This document shows, piece by piece, positions 12,362-23,786 of a stretch of 64,000 nt of DNA. Positions within the stretch are counted from its first letter, which is position 1; every line of letters begins with the position of its first letter. Location: contig CM064431.1 in the NCBI GenBank assembly GCA_032690845.1, positions 27,348,300-27,412,299 of the forward strand, read 5' to 3'. Below the pieces are notes generated by a model, which worked only from the letters and a program-made list of their open reading frames with translations, ran no database searches and had not been told where the DNA came from. The position numbers and the translations under genes are program-made. The stretch comes from Eleusine coracana subsp. coracana. Lineage: Eukaryota; Streptophyta; Magnoliopsida; Poales; Poaceae.

Positions 12362-14950
12362 TCATAATATGAGACAATTGCCACACTTTGACCTAGAACA
12401 CAAGGGTTGTGTGCATACTAGAATGGAAAAAAAAAATCCAGAACCAAAACCTACAATGAATCCAAATGCTAGACCTATGCTGACTCCAGTTGCAGAGATG
12501 AGAGGCACTTTATCATCAGGAAAATCTTGGGGCTCATTTTCACCGTCCCTGTTGTTAACCTGGGCTGCCACAAAGGTAGGAGTTGTTTCCATAGCTGGAT
12601 GGAGGAAATGTCATGAGCTGCCCTGATGTAGGAATCTGGCCAGTCAGGTTATTGTTGGAGACATCCAGGTCAACTAGGAAATTTAGGTTGCCAAGCCCAT
12701 GTGGAATGGCACCAGTGAGGTGATTGTGGGTGAGTACAAGTGCGCCAAGTGACTTGAGCCCTGCGAATGTATCTGGGATTGGGCCAGCTAGTTCATTGTT
12801 GCCTAAATTGAGGACCTGAAGATACATTATGCTACCCAGGCTTGTGGGGATTGCACCGGTCAGACCATTGTATGAGAGGTCAAGGAAGATCATGCTCCCG
12901 TTGTTGCGAAATGTGTACACTGTTGTGCCAGTATATATCCTTGTGGATGGGCATGATTTCATGGCAGGTAACTTGAGTAACCGTTCTGGGCGGATGTCAT
13001 GGAACTCGAACAGCACACCCGCGCCAGGACAGATGTTCCCTGCCATATTCCGGAGGAACGCAAACTGCTTCCCAGATACTATTCCCCCATCGATGAGCCC
13101 TGCCCGAGCTGCTAATTCTTCTGGTATTGTGCCTGTGAAGTAGTTGCTGTTGAGGTCAAGCCAGATGAGGTTGCTGCAGCTGCCTAGTTCGGTTGGAACC
13201 AAGCCAGAGAGCGAATTATTGTTAAGCTGCAAAATGGCGAGCTTCTTGAGGTTTCCGAAGCCAGGTGGCACTTTATCAGTGAGGTGATTGCCCACAAGAG
13301 ATATCCAGATGAGATTGACACACTTGGTGATAGATGGAGGGATCCTCCCATTAAAGTTGTTGCAGCTTATCACAAATGTCTCCAATGTGGTACCATTGGA
13401 ACATAGCCTGTCTGGTATCTCACCAAGAGATTGTTCGCCCACAGGATCAATTCCGCAAGCTTTGGAAGGATCAATATTTCTGGGGGCATTCTACCGACCA
13501 ATAGGTTGAAGCTGAGGTGGATTGTCTCTAGATTGGCACAATGGCCAAGCGACAGTGGCACTGCGCCGCTGAGATAATTGTTTGGGAGGATGAGCTTCCG
13601 TAACAGTGGTAATGTCAAGCACAAGTTGGGCATGATCTCCCCGTAAAGCTCATTGGAGCCAAGGGAGATCTCCTCAAGCAATGGGCAACCAGCCGCTAAT
13701 GCTGGTAATGGATTTTGCCTGGTGATGTTGTTGAATGGCATGCTCAGAACACGGAGGGAGGATATGCTGCTGATGACGGTAACCACAAAGTCCCCGGAGA
13801 GTTGGTTCCTGCCGATATCAAGCATTTTAAGTGATCTGCACTTTGAGAAGCTTGCAGGCAAGCTGCCGATCAGCTGATTGCTTGATAAGTCAAGTTCAAC
13901 CAATCTGTCACACAGCAAGCTCAGCCTATCTGGTATCTCACCAAAGAATTTGTTCCCTGCTAATTTCAACCTTCTGAGTGACAGAATGTCTCCTATGAAC
14001 TCCGGTAGCCTGCCAGACAAGAGCTTGTTCCCTGACATGTCAAGCATCTCAAGGCGGTGACAATTGGAAAGACTTTGTGGCAACCCTTTGCTACTTGGTT
14101 GTGAGACCAGTCAAGCACCATCAGGTTGGCGCACAAACCAAAATCATATGAAGAGAATTTGTTCCCAGCAATGGTCAAGTGTGTCAAGGAGGCAGGTGCT
14201 GCTGCAACAAGATTTGGAGGGAGCAGGCCGACCAAGATGTTCCATGATAAATCAAGGACGACAACTTTACTGCATGGTGTGATCTCTGGGAGATGTCCAG
14301 TAAAATGGTTGGCCGAGAGATTAAGGTGCTGAATGCCCTGGCAGCCGGTCAAGGAGTAGTTCAGCAACCCAGCATCGGGTGCTCAGCGACAGTGGGAAAG
14401 GGAAGCCGCCACCGGTCAGTGAGTTCCTGGACATATTGAGGAAACGAAGCTCACCACATGACGCCAGGAACGCCTGGGGTAGTGTCCCGTTCAAGGCGTT
14501 CGACGACAAGTCCACATCCCTGAGCATACATGGTGGCGCCATTGGCCTACGAGCGTGCTCTCGCTTCACACTTGCACATTGCAGCCTTTCTGACTGCGAA
14601 AATTAGAGCCACATTACTAGAAGGGGTGATCTGATAGGTTACCATAGAACCCGTTGCTGCTGAGGTTGAGGCTCTGGAGCTGGGGCAGCTCGGTGAGGCC
14701 TTCCAGGTTCAGGCGGCCAGCGAGCGACATGCCGCTGAGATTGAGTGTGGAGACTCTGCCGTCCACGTGCACGGCGAGCTAGAGCCGTTCACCCTCACCC
14801 AGGTGGCAAGCGTTCCATGTGGGTCGGTGGCCACGGACGCCCGCATGAAAGCGAGCAGGGGCATGGCCTCATGCTCTGCGCCACCAACAGGAGGCGCCAG
14901 GTGAAGCATCAGCAGGAGGATGGGTAAAGCAAGGCCAGCAGTGGCCATGG
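12362..14950 (-). pseudogene. BRI1-like LRR ectodomain pseudogene with receptor-like-protein tail, no kinase
   Basis: Read on the minus strand from the ATG at 14948, it shows a signal peptide (LALPILLLMLHLAPP), an N-cap (DPHGTLATW), many LRRs of the xxLxxLxLxxN type, and the BRI1-type island domain (GGIVSGKQFAFL to RIYTGTTVYTF, about 13090-12890). It matches the BRL gene at 23787 closely. The frame is broken at about 14790, 14390, 14090 and 13430, and at about 12565. About 80 bp derived from the 5' flank sits in the coding region near 14550-14620. Instead of kinase, the end (12592-12362) encodes an acidic spacer, one membrane helix (VSIGLAFGFIVGFGSGFFF) and a short basic end, as in receptor-like proteins. 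It is a pseudogene; whether the kinase was lost or never present is unknown. Confidence 0.85.
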
Positions 14951-15028
14951 CTACGCGCGTGCTCTCGCTTCACACTTGCACCATTGCAGCCTTTGTGACT
15001 GCGAAAATTAGAGCCACATTACTAGATA
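14546..15028. repeat. Direct repeat of ~80 bp, one copy in the 5' flank and one inside the pseudogene
   Basis: CGTGCTCTCGCTTCACACTTG through AGAGCCACATTACTAG occurs at about 14550-14620 and again at about 14953-15027, with a few differences. The outer copy lies just upstream of the pseudogene start codon. The inner copy interrupts the coding region between the N-cap and the first LRRs, so promoter-proximal DNA was duplicated into the gene. Confidence 0.8.
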
Positions 15029-15029
15029 G

Positions 15030-17855
15030 AAGGATCATTACGGTAATTGTCTGTTCGATAGCCAAAATCTAGATCAAAATGTTGAAAACGACCTAATATT
15101 AGAACTGTGTAAACGAAAGACTAGTTGCTTATGACCAACCTTCGGCCAGCTGGCTCGAAGGGCAATTTATTTAACCCGGAGGTCAGCATGCGAAAATATT
15201 ATTCATATACTGATTTTTAATTACTTCCGTTCCTTTCCGCGTAGGTGGCAACAACTTGCTTCTTTCCATAGAGCAAATGGAATGCAGTCTTGCGTTGAAT
15301 CCCGATTGATTGTCACTTCTTACATGGCATGCTGACTCCACTCTTCACGTTTATTTAAAATTTGAGTTAATATTTTCTTACATGAAATTCTATTTTGCCT
15401 CCCAACTCTTGAAACCGTTCAAAAAAGAATTTCTCTCAAAACCCTGGACTAAATGAATTTGTGTCACTTAACCACATTTGAGCGCTTCAAGTATGTTTTA
15501 TATATGGTACTATGTTTGAGAAAAGCTCAGCTCAAAATCAACAGGACATGTTCTATGCTCAAAACCTTGCCGTCACGGCTCAGCTTGATCCCAAGCTGTT
15601 GGTCGTTGACATTCTCATAGGTTAGTCAAAATATTTGCTAGTAAACTCGTGTCCGCGATGCTCTTGATGCCGTTGATAAGTTAGTTGTTAACATTCTGAA
15701 AACAAATGAACATCCTTTCAGAAAAAGATCGCACCAATATGAACGTTATTTCTATGAGAAAGAATTCAAGAGCTTTCAGAAGCTGTGATATCTCTATGTT
15801 TTCTATATATTTCCCATTGTACAATAGTAGATTGTCTGAAATCATTCGTTGTGTTTACGGTAACACAACATGCAATTGCTCAAAGTTTGAGGGGCCTTTT
15901 GGGTGAGTGGTCAACAAAGTTACAAGGGGAGAAGGGACAAACCAAGCAGCAGCGCGACTTTGCAATAGTGATTCCCACCCGCCTTGTCTCCTTAGGTAGT
16001 AGGCAAAGTTTACATAACCATTTGGGCTGGTATAACCGGATGGGATCGGTTCACCGATTAACTAAAAATTAGTAAAACTGGTTGGTTAATCAGATAAAAT
16101 TCGATCGATGGTCAATGATTGGTTAACTGGTTGGTTTTATGGTTTTTTGATATATTTTTAAATATAGATTTCTAAATTAAAAATTATCAATTTTGATGGA
16201 TTAACCAGTCAGTTTTACCGGTTTACCATTAATTTTACTAGTTTTGTTGGATGCAATTTTTTTAAAAAAATTGAAATTTCAAATCAAAACCGTCGGTTGA
16301 CCAGCCAACCAGTGTAACCGGATTGGACCGAATCACGGTTTTGTTAACCCTAGTAGTAAGGTGGTTTGGAGGGATGAAATATGAGACATCAGCGAAACGA
16401 AGTGCTTCAATAGGTTATTAATTTCGTGAAAAGATGAGGCAAATTATATGAATATGTTCTCTAGCTACATATGGTAAATAAGGCAGGTGGTTGGCAGTTA
16501 TTTATTGTTATTGCGAATCAAGCATCAGCAAAGAAAAGCAACAAAGGCCAGTTTTATTTCTTTCAAATCCAAGAGTGAAAAAAATAAGAATAAATGTAGT
16601 TAGATAGGACTTCCATACCACATATTCGCTCCACACTTCAATCAACTTCATCCTTACTCAGCTAGCGGAACATGGGAATTCTTTCTGACGGGCAAGGGTA
16701 GATGCTCTGCCATTTCATTGAAGGAGGAGGAACATGGGAATTCAAAGGCTTACAAGTTTCTATTTCCTGACAAAAATACTTCTGGGTCATCCTTTTCTAG
16801 TGTTTTATTTTTTTGAAATGTTTCCTAGCGTTTTTTTTAAATGTTTTCTAATGTTTGTTGGTCCAATAAGAGGTCTAATAAATACGATAACCTGCTAAAT
16901 GTAAATGATGCAAAACCGAAAGTATCAGTGGACTGAACTAGACGTGTGCCACTTCATATTTGTGTACATTATCAAGTCAGGTTACCTTAAAAAATGAACA
17001 CCGTTTCTCAATAAATGAAAATGCGAAACCATCTACGGATCTTCTTGTCGTTTTGCTAGATGGAAACAAGGGTGGACCACAGTGTCGAGTCCAGGCTTGA
17101 GCTGTAGGGTGGGCCGAACACTAGTTAAGCTCATGGAGGTGGGCTGAGAAAGGAAAAAAAGGAAAATGCTACTGTTTGGAATGCTATAATGCTAAAACAA
17201 TATAGTGGGCTGAATCTGGGGGTAGGCTGCGGCCCACCTGTCCACCCAGCTGGACTCGCCACTGGACCAGTTTCACAAGGTACTGTTCGTGCAACTTCGT
17301 ACATCAAAAGTTTTTTAGCACCTTTTGGATTTCGATGCCCCTCTTTGAAAAGAGGCTCCAGATGTCCCTTCAAGCTGTTGCAATCCATAAGGTTGCTCTT
17401 GCAGTTTTCCATCAAACAATTAATGGAACTGCAAACACATGAATTTGATGTAGAAAATCCCGCAAAAAAAAGGGAGAATTCAGTATAGAAAATACACCCA
17501 TGTTTGCGTTCAGGCAACTTTGAACATGAGCAGAAAATGACCCATTTTGGCCACCAGCCTTGCTCTATTTTCTCAGTACAAACTTTTGGGACGTGAAGGA
17601 TTCAAATTTATTAAGGCGCCAACCGTAGATAGGACATGCAATATGCACATGCAAGAAAATGACCCTACATGCAAGCAAAGTATTTTCGTCGAAGCTGTCG
17701 GAAACAACAACAAAAACAGACCGGAGGGATTACTTTAATTTATAAATCAGTACCAAAATTTAATGAGCCCGGTACTAATTATTTTCTTTTTTCTAATTCA
17801 ACAAAAGATAATTTAGTATTTTCAGTTCATCTATTAGACATCGTGTATAGTGAGG
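15030..17855. other. Intergenic DNA, one possible inverted-repeat element
   Basis: No protein or RNA gene is recognised. At about 15993-16355 the segment is rich in GGTTAAC/AACCGG motifs in both orientations (AACCGGATGGGATCGG near 16035, AACCGGATTGGACCG near 16316). This suggests a non-autonomous DNA element, but ends and duplication are not clear. The rest is AT-rich sequence without visible structure. Confidence 0.4.
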
Positions 17856-18490
17856 ATGACGACTAACAAGACGCCCGGGAGGATGGCCTGTCTTTCGCTC
17901 CTTCGCCGCCGTTCCAGGCTGCTGCCTCCTACGCGCCTTTGCTCTTGCCGATGAGGTGCTTGCACCGCCTCCACGACACACGCCGCCAATTGCTTGCGTG
18001 CCACTGCCTCCGCAGGCCGCCGTACTGAAGGAGAAGCCGCCAGAGTCGTTGTGTCCTGCGCGCCTCCTTTGTCGCCTCATGGATGCTCGCACCACTGTTG
18101 TGACCTCCAACGCACGTCGCCGTTCTGAAGGAGGCGGTGCTTACTATGCGTCGACGTCACACGAGTTGTCGAAATCCAGGTCGAGAACCGGCGGCGAAGG
18201 TGCTGGCGGGGAAGGTGGTGCCGGCGGTACAATCGAGTCCGGACACTACTCACCAGTCACCACCGGCGAATGGGATTGCGAAGTCCGTGGTGCCATTGGT
18301 GTCGTTGTTGTTGGCTGATCAAGGCGCATGGACGGATTACCGGCGGCCGGGAGCACGAGCGACGGCTTTGTTATTGACTAGTCGGGCTGGTTGGAGTTGG
18401 GCAGGGGGTAGGATCATTGGTGGTCAACTAGTTAAAAGATGGAAAATTACTAAGGTACGAATTCTTGACGTTGAATCGGCAAGCTAAACA
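17856..18490. other. GC-rich island with unsupported open frames
   Basis: The base composition changes sharply from AT-rich to GC-rich here. Several overlapping frames stay open on both strands (for example 17956-18318 +), but their translations are low-complexity (Pro, Arg, Gly) and match no family I know. It could be a captured gene fragment or a retroelement leader. Confidence 0.3.
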
Positions 18491-19139
18491 AAATTAGTGA
18501 AATCTACGGCTGATAATAATTGGAGGGGAGGAATCTTAGGTTCCCTCAAGCACAGTAACATCTCTTTTTTAATTTTCTAATAACTGGTATTGTCTTTCAA
18601 TTGCTCAAGTTGCTTATTTTTTGTGCTCTTTTCTTAAATTGGTGCATTGTTCTACTGAAAATTGGTGTTGTCTACTAATATAAAGATTGGTGCTAAATAT
18701 TTTTATTTTCGGAGTGCTTTCGTTGCTACTGGTGCAGTGTAGAAATGAACAAAAATATTTGCTATAATTTACGTTAGTGTCCCTCTAAAAAGAAAACAAA
18801 CCTCCTTAATTACACCCAGAAAATGACGCACATGCAATTGGATTAGTAATAGGATCAGCGCGGCCAGCGTTAATTCTTAGATCAACAACAGAGAACGAGG
18901 CAAGGTAAGGTTTATGAAGTGTTGAATACTTTGTAATTTTTTCTAACGTTTATTAATGTCATTATTTTTTGGCTGTTTGGAAGAGGACGATTACACTTGG
19001 ACACATTATCTCTACTACTTATTAATTTAGGTGAGGTCGTCATTGGTGTAGGTTTACTTTGGTGTTGGCTTTGGTGTTGGGAGTTTCGTGTCCGTGTCAG
19101 TTTCTATAACTTTTTTTACATGTGCTATCAAGCTGCATC

Positions 19140-20999
19140 GCGCTTGTGTGACATCCCCTCCGGGATAACCAGGATCGAGTATAGGAGAACACCCGACGCA
19201 GCGAGTTACAACAACACATATATTCATACAAGCCCAAATATATTATATCATGATATAATACAATCAGGTTTTCAAAAAGAACAAACAAGAGTTTCGCTGT
19301 GGAGAAACATTTATTACAACAAAGATTAAAAGCTCAACAGAAGTTTGATTACTGTTCAAAACCTTGTTCCAAACACGTCCAACTAACTCACTCTCGGAGG
19401 CACGCCTAGTTTTCTACTCTTCCGGAGACGGGATGCGTTCCCACTGAATGGAACCTCCCTCCGGCAGTTGCCCTTCATCTGGCATGCCTTCGGATCATCC
19501 ATAAAATTAAGGCTTCCCACCTAAAAATAAAATGATACGAACAAACCCTGACTATCTAATATACTCTGCAAGACTGATCCGTCAACGTGACTCGCTAAGG
19601 CCAACACCTAAAATGCTTAGTTCTTTGGCTGATGGGTTAACTCAGACTTGCGAAAACAGCACTCATTAGGGGATATCTATTTTCAAATTTTAGCTCAAGA
19701 TTATGTTCATTAATAATAAGGTTTGCATCCTGCAACTATTGCAATCAAATTGATCAAGCAAAACTAAATTATTTGAAATAATCCTTCTCCTTCTCATTAC
19801 TCTCGATTATCTCCGTTGTGACGAGCGATCAAGCAATACTCATTGCTGCGAGCAACAACGATTCGAACTAATTTCAACCAGCTGGGTAAAAATCCGACTA
19901 CATGACACATACGCACCGCATTGGTCGTATATGACAACTTTTCCCACTAACCCCAACCAGAGGTCGATCTGTTTCCAACTCCTCCGGGAATATGGAGACC
20001 CCACTAGATACCTGTCCTAGACGTTATCCATGGATAACCACCATTTCCCTCCGTGAGACTTCAATCTCACTAACAGCCAGAAAAAGAAAATTGGCTAGTG
20101 ATGCAGGTGGGTGGGTGTCAATCAATTTCTGGAACCAAATGCACAATCATGACTCGACTGACTGTGATAAAGAAAGAATTTAAAAACATAGGTGGGATAC
20201 ACCGGCGCTTGCCTTGGGTTTCGTCCGGATACGACGACGCAGGCGTGGGGTCGGTCTCAACAATCACCACCTCTGGTCCACTGTCTCAACAATCACGCAG
20301 GTGGCTCAACGATTTTGGGTCCTATACGATTCGTCGACACGTCACAAGTTAGTATTAGTGATGCATGAAATGTGACATGCAATGCATTGAGAATGATGGT
20401 TCAATAAAATAATAAACAAGAATTTAAGTACTCTTGTCTGAAGTATTTCCTTCTAAACAAGAGTAATTAAGTCTATTAATAAAAAGAGTTTAACATGCTT
20501 TAATTCAAATTAATAACCCTTAATTACCCTATTTAAACATAAAATAAAATCATTAACAAAATAAATATTAATCTTAGAAAATAAATGAAGTAACAATTAA
20601 AAGATATTTCATAAACTTAATTAAATGCTTGAAAATCATATAAAACAAATGTTAAATTTTATTTCATAAAGTGGTAGAGAAAAGTATTTGGAACCTAACT
20701 AAATGGATTCCAAGATTTTAGGAAGCCTAAATAATTTGCTAGATTTTATTTAAATTCTGGAATTATTTTTAAACGAAAAGCCTAGAAAAAGAAAATAAAA
20801 GTGAATCTTAATTTCGGCCTCATGGGCCTCAGGGCAGCCCAGCTGCTACTGGACCGGGTCTAGCAACACAGCGGCGCGGCGCATGGGCACGGCCCAGCCA
20901 CTCGGCGGCCCAGCCGGGCGGGCACACTCGGGCACATGCGCGCCAGCGGCTCAGCCTCTTGGCCCAATCGCGCGGGTGTGGCCCAGCTGCGGGAAGCAC

Positions 21000-21033
<34 letters not shown>

Positions 21034-21660
21034 CGCGCGCGTGCATGGCTGCACCGAGGCCAGGCTGGCTCCCATGGCACGGCTCGGCCAACGAAAGGCA
21101 AGAACGGGGCAGCAGTGCGAGAAAGTGGCAGAGGAGAAGGTTACGGCGGCGAATGCTCACCGAAGCAGAGGCGACGGTGAACGGCGGCGGAAACAGAGCT
21201 CGACAACGGCGGCGGGGAGAATCGCGGAAGAAGAACTCAATCGGCGGCCATGGCGGGTGCTGGAGGATGTTGTGCGGCGATTTGGGTGGCGGGATTGGCT
21301 AGAGAGGTCGTCGGCGGCAATGAGCGATCTCGGACGGCGGCGGCGGAAGAAAACAGAGGAGGCCAGAGCGAAGAGCGAGAGAAAAGGAATTGAGTGAGAG
21401 AAAAGAGAGAAGGAGAGGAGAGGAGCCGGGGTAAAATCCCCCTCCCGGTGAAAAGCGGCAGCGGGGCCCAGCTGCAGGCCCGCATGGCGCCTCCAGCGCT
21501 CGCGCGCGCGCCAGCGCTGCCCGGCGCATGCGGTGCATAGTGCTGAGAGCCAGAGGCTGATGGGTGGGGCCGGCAGGTCCCACCAACAGTAAAGGTAAAT
21601 AATTTTTTTAAAAATTAGGAATGCCACAGCTTGCCATCCTATATACTTGGAAGTTTAAGA
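19140..21660. mobile_element. LTR-like retroelement remnant, Gypsy-type
   Basis: The segment starts near TGTGACATCCC (19147), the kind of terminus used by grass Gypsy LTRs. It carries an AT-rich middle (20400-20800) and a GC-rich, GGCCCAGC-type block (20815-21600) of the sort found in grass Gypsy LTRs and leaders. No gag or pol is found, and I could not find the partner LTR or a duplication. The open frames here are shadows of the GC-rich composition. Boundaries are approximate. Confidence 0.3.
21001..21032. repeat. Homopolymer of 32 C, followed by (GC)n
   Basis: Thirty-two consecutive C are followed at once by GCGCGCGCG. The complementary G run can form G-quadruplexes and the C run an i-motif. 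The exact length in an assembly is unreliable. Confidence 0.95.
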
Positions 21661-23060
21661 TTTGGATCCTCAAGTCATCATGTATTATGGAAACTCTGAG
21701 TTCAAGGCCTGCATCGAGACACTCTTGCCGTAAAAGGGAGCCTTGAACGCGTCTTGATTCTTTATTTCGAACCCTCCTCGCGTCGTGGCCTACCGTCCAA
21801 GCGTGAGCTCAAGTGCTGTCGCTACCGCCATTGGAGCGCTAGGACAGGCTCATTCAATTATGCAATGAAGTTGCCCGGAAGTCATCGAGTAGCAGTATAG
21901 GAGGACCTGCCGCCCGTATTGACACGATATTGACGTTGTAGCTGCCTCCCAAACAATGTCAAAAATCAGACTACCGTACGAACGAGATCTCAGCACCACC
22001 AGACGAGGAGCCGGGACTTCGATCATGATTTCGTCATCTCATCACCCTATGAGCTTCTTTGCTCAACATCTGTCGTTCAAGTACTTCTCAGACTGGTTCG
22101 ACATTTTGTGGTACAACTCTTGTGATGTTTGAGATTGGTGAATTTTTTAGCAATGATGATAGAAGGACGTTTGAAAAATTAAAAAGTATGATGAAAGTGA
22201 GACAAAAAGTTACTATATTAGTTTCTTGGGTTAGTACCCGATAGTAATCTAGAATCAAAGATTAAAAAAATTATCAATATTGTACTAAGTTTAGCTACAA
22301 GTATAACATAGTTAAATAGGGAAAAAGATTGACAAACTATAGGAGAATTATGTTAAACTATGTAATATCCTATTATTAAAAGTGATGTTTCTTTTTCTAT
22401 TTAATAAATATCTATGATACTTATATATGTTGATTTTAATTATTTAAGAGCTGTAGCAACGTATGGTCACTTTGCTAGTAATTAAATAAGTTAAGTCATA
22501 GAGATTTGTCTTCTAATTGTACATGCCTTTCTAAACATGACCTTCAATGGTAAAACTACATTTTGGACTTAAAAATATTTTTATTATAAGTAATAACTAA
22601 AAATACATTATTAATTCATCACACATCTTGTTGATTATCAATTAGGAGATATGGTAGGATTCTAGATCCATTGCTTGATTGTCATAGATTGTTACAAGAC
22701 AAAAGAGGAAATAAGAATGTGAACAGGAGATAGTGCAAAAAGATTGAATAAAATATAGGATACTTGAAAGAAAAAGCTACAAAATATTTTCTTCATTTTT
22801 AAATTATTATTATCATTGATTTTTAAATTATGCTGATTTTATCATAAAAAGATTATAGCATAACTTATAATTTTCTATATTTTAAATTGAAAAATGATCC
22901 AAATTAACTTAAAAATTAATAAAAATAATAATTTAAAAACAAAGAAAGTAGTATCATGGGACAGTAGACAGCACTAGTGGTGTAGAAGCAAAGAAGCTGG
23001 TAGGAAACCGGGGTCAGCTATGCACTAAAGCGGCGGGCACGGGCTGGACTAGAAATAGTC
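21661..23060. other. AT-rich intergenic DNA
   Basis: No gene is recognised. It lies upstream of the BRL kinase. A Helitron-like 3' terminus is noted separately at 22451. The last 100 bp become more GC-rich near the likely promoter. Confidence 0.4.
22451..22479 (+). mobile_element. Helitron-like 3' terminus
   Basis: CTGTAGCAACGTATGGTCAC then TTTGCTAGT resembles the grass Helitron 3' end (GTAGCAACGCAYGGGCA...CTAGT). No 5' end could be assigned. This is a short pattern and the call is tentative. Confidence 0.35.
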
Positions 23061-23786
23061 TTGGAAACACCATGTTCCCCGTGTATATTTGCTCCTTTCT
23101 TCGGGAGCGGTCGTCGTCACCGGCAACCATGTCCGAGGCTAGCCGCTTTAACTGCTCGCACTCGCTTACTTAAAATATACGACCAGTGTTCTACTTGTAC
23201 TTGCTCGTCTCTCTCCGTCCGTCTCCGACTAGCTAACTTCGGGTGCGAAGCAGTTCTGTCCACCGATGAGCTCCCCAGTTGTTGTACCTTGATGTGGTTT
23301 GCGACCGGGAGGAGGTTCTTGAGCCGAGAAAGGTAAGGATTCTTGCTTGCTCAAATACCGTGTTCTTGCTCAAGGGCCGGTCAGTCTTTTTTCGTTCTTG
23401 TTGTTGGATTTATTTTTGAACCAATTTGGGCAGTTTTTGTCGGTCCTATTGAGGTTTTGAGTTTTCTTTTTCCTTTTTGTCTCATGCTTGGGTGTGGGTA
23501 CTTCCCTATCTCAATTTTTAATGGAGCGTTCAAATGTTCAGGGGTGCCTGCTGCCTGTGCTTTCCCTCCCCAAAGATTCATGTCCATTTCTTTCCAAGAA
23601 TCAAATTAATCCGTTCTTGGCCTTCTTCCAAAGAGGAACAGTTTGCGTTCTTGAATCAAAATTCGCACTTTCCTCATGGCAGGCGTGCTCGGATTCTTTC
23701 AGGATTAACTCCCCTTCGATGTGAATCCGTCCGGCGCACGGATTGGCCGTCTTCTCCCCCAACCATTTCGACAGCAAGAGCCATCC
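23061..23786 (+). promoter_or_regulatory. Promoter/5' UTR of the BRL kinase with a probable leader intron
   Basis: A candidate leader intron runs 23333-23702: AAAG before GTAAGG, and TTCTTTCAG at the end. The coding ATG follows 84 bp later. TATATTTG near 23084 and TTAAAATATA near 23173 are possible TATA elements. An in-frame ATG at 23721 would add 22 residues without a signal-peptide character, so 23787 is preferred as the start. Confidence 0.4.

Noticed and set aside
20829..21627. Several long overlapping frames with poly-Pro or poly-Gly
   Set aside because: They are produced by the C homopolymer and GC-rich sequence, on all frames at once, and match no family.
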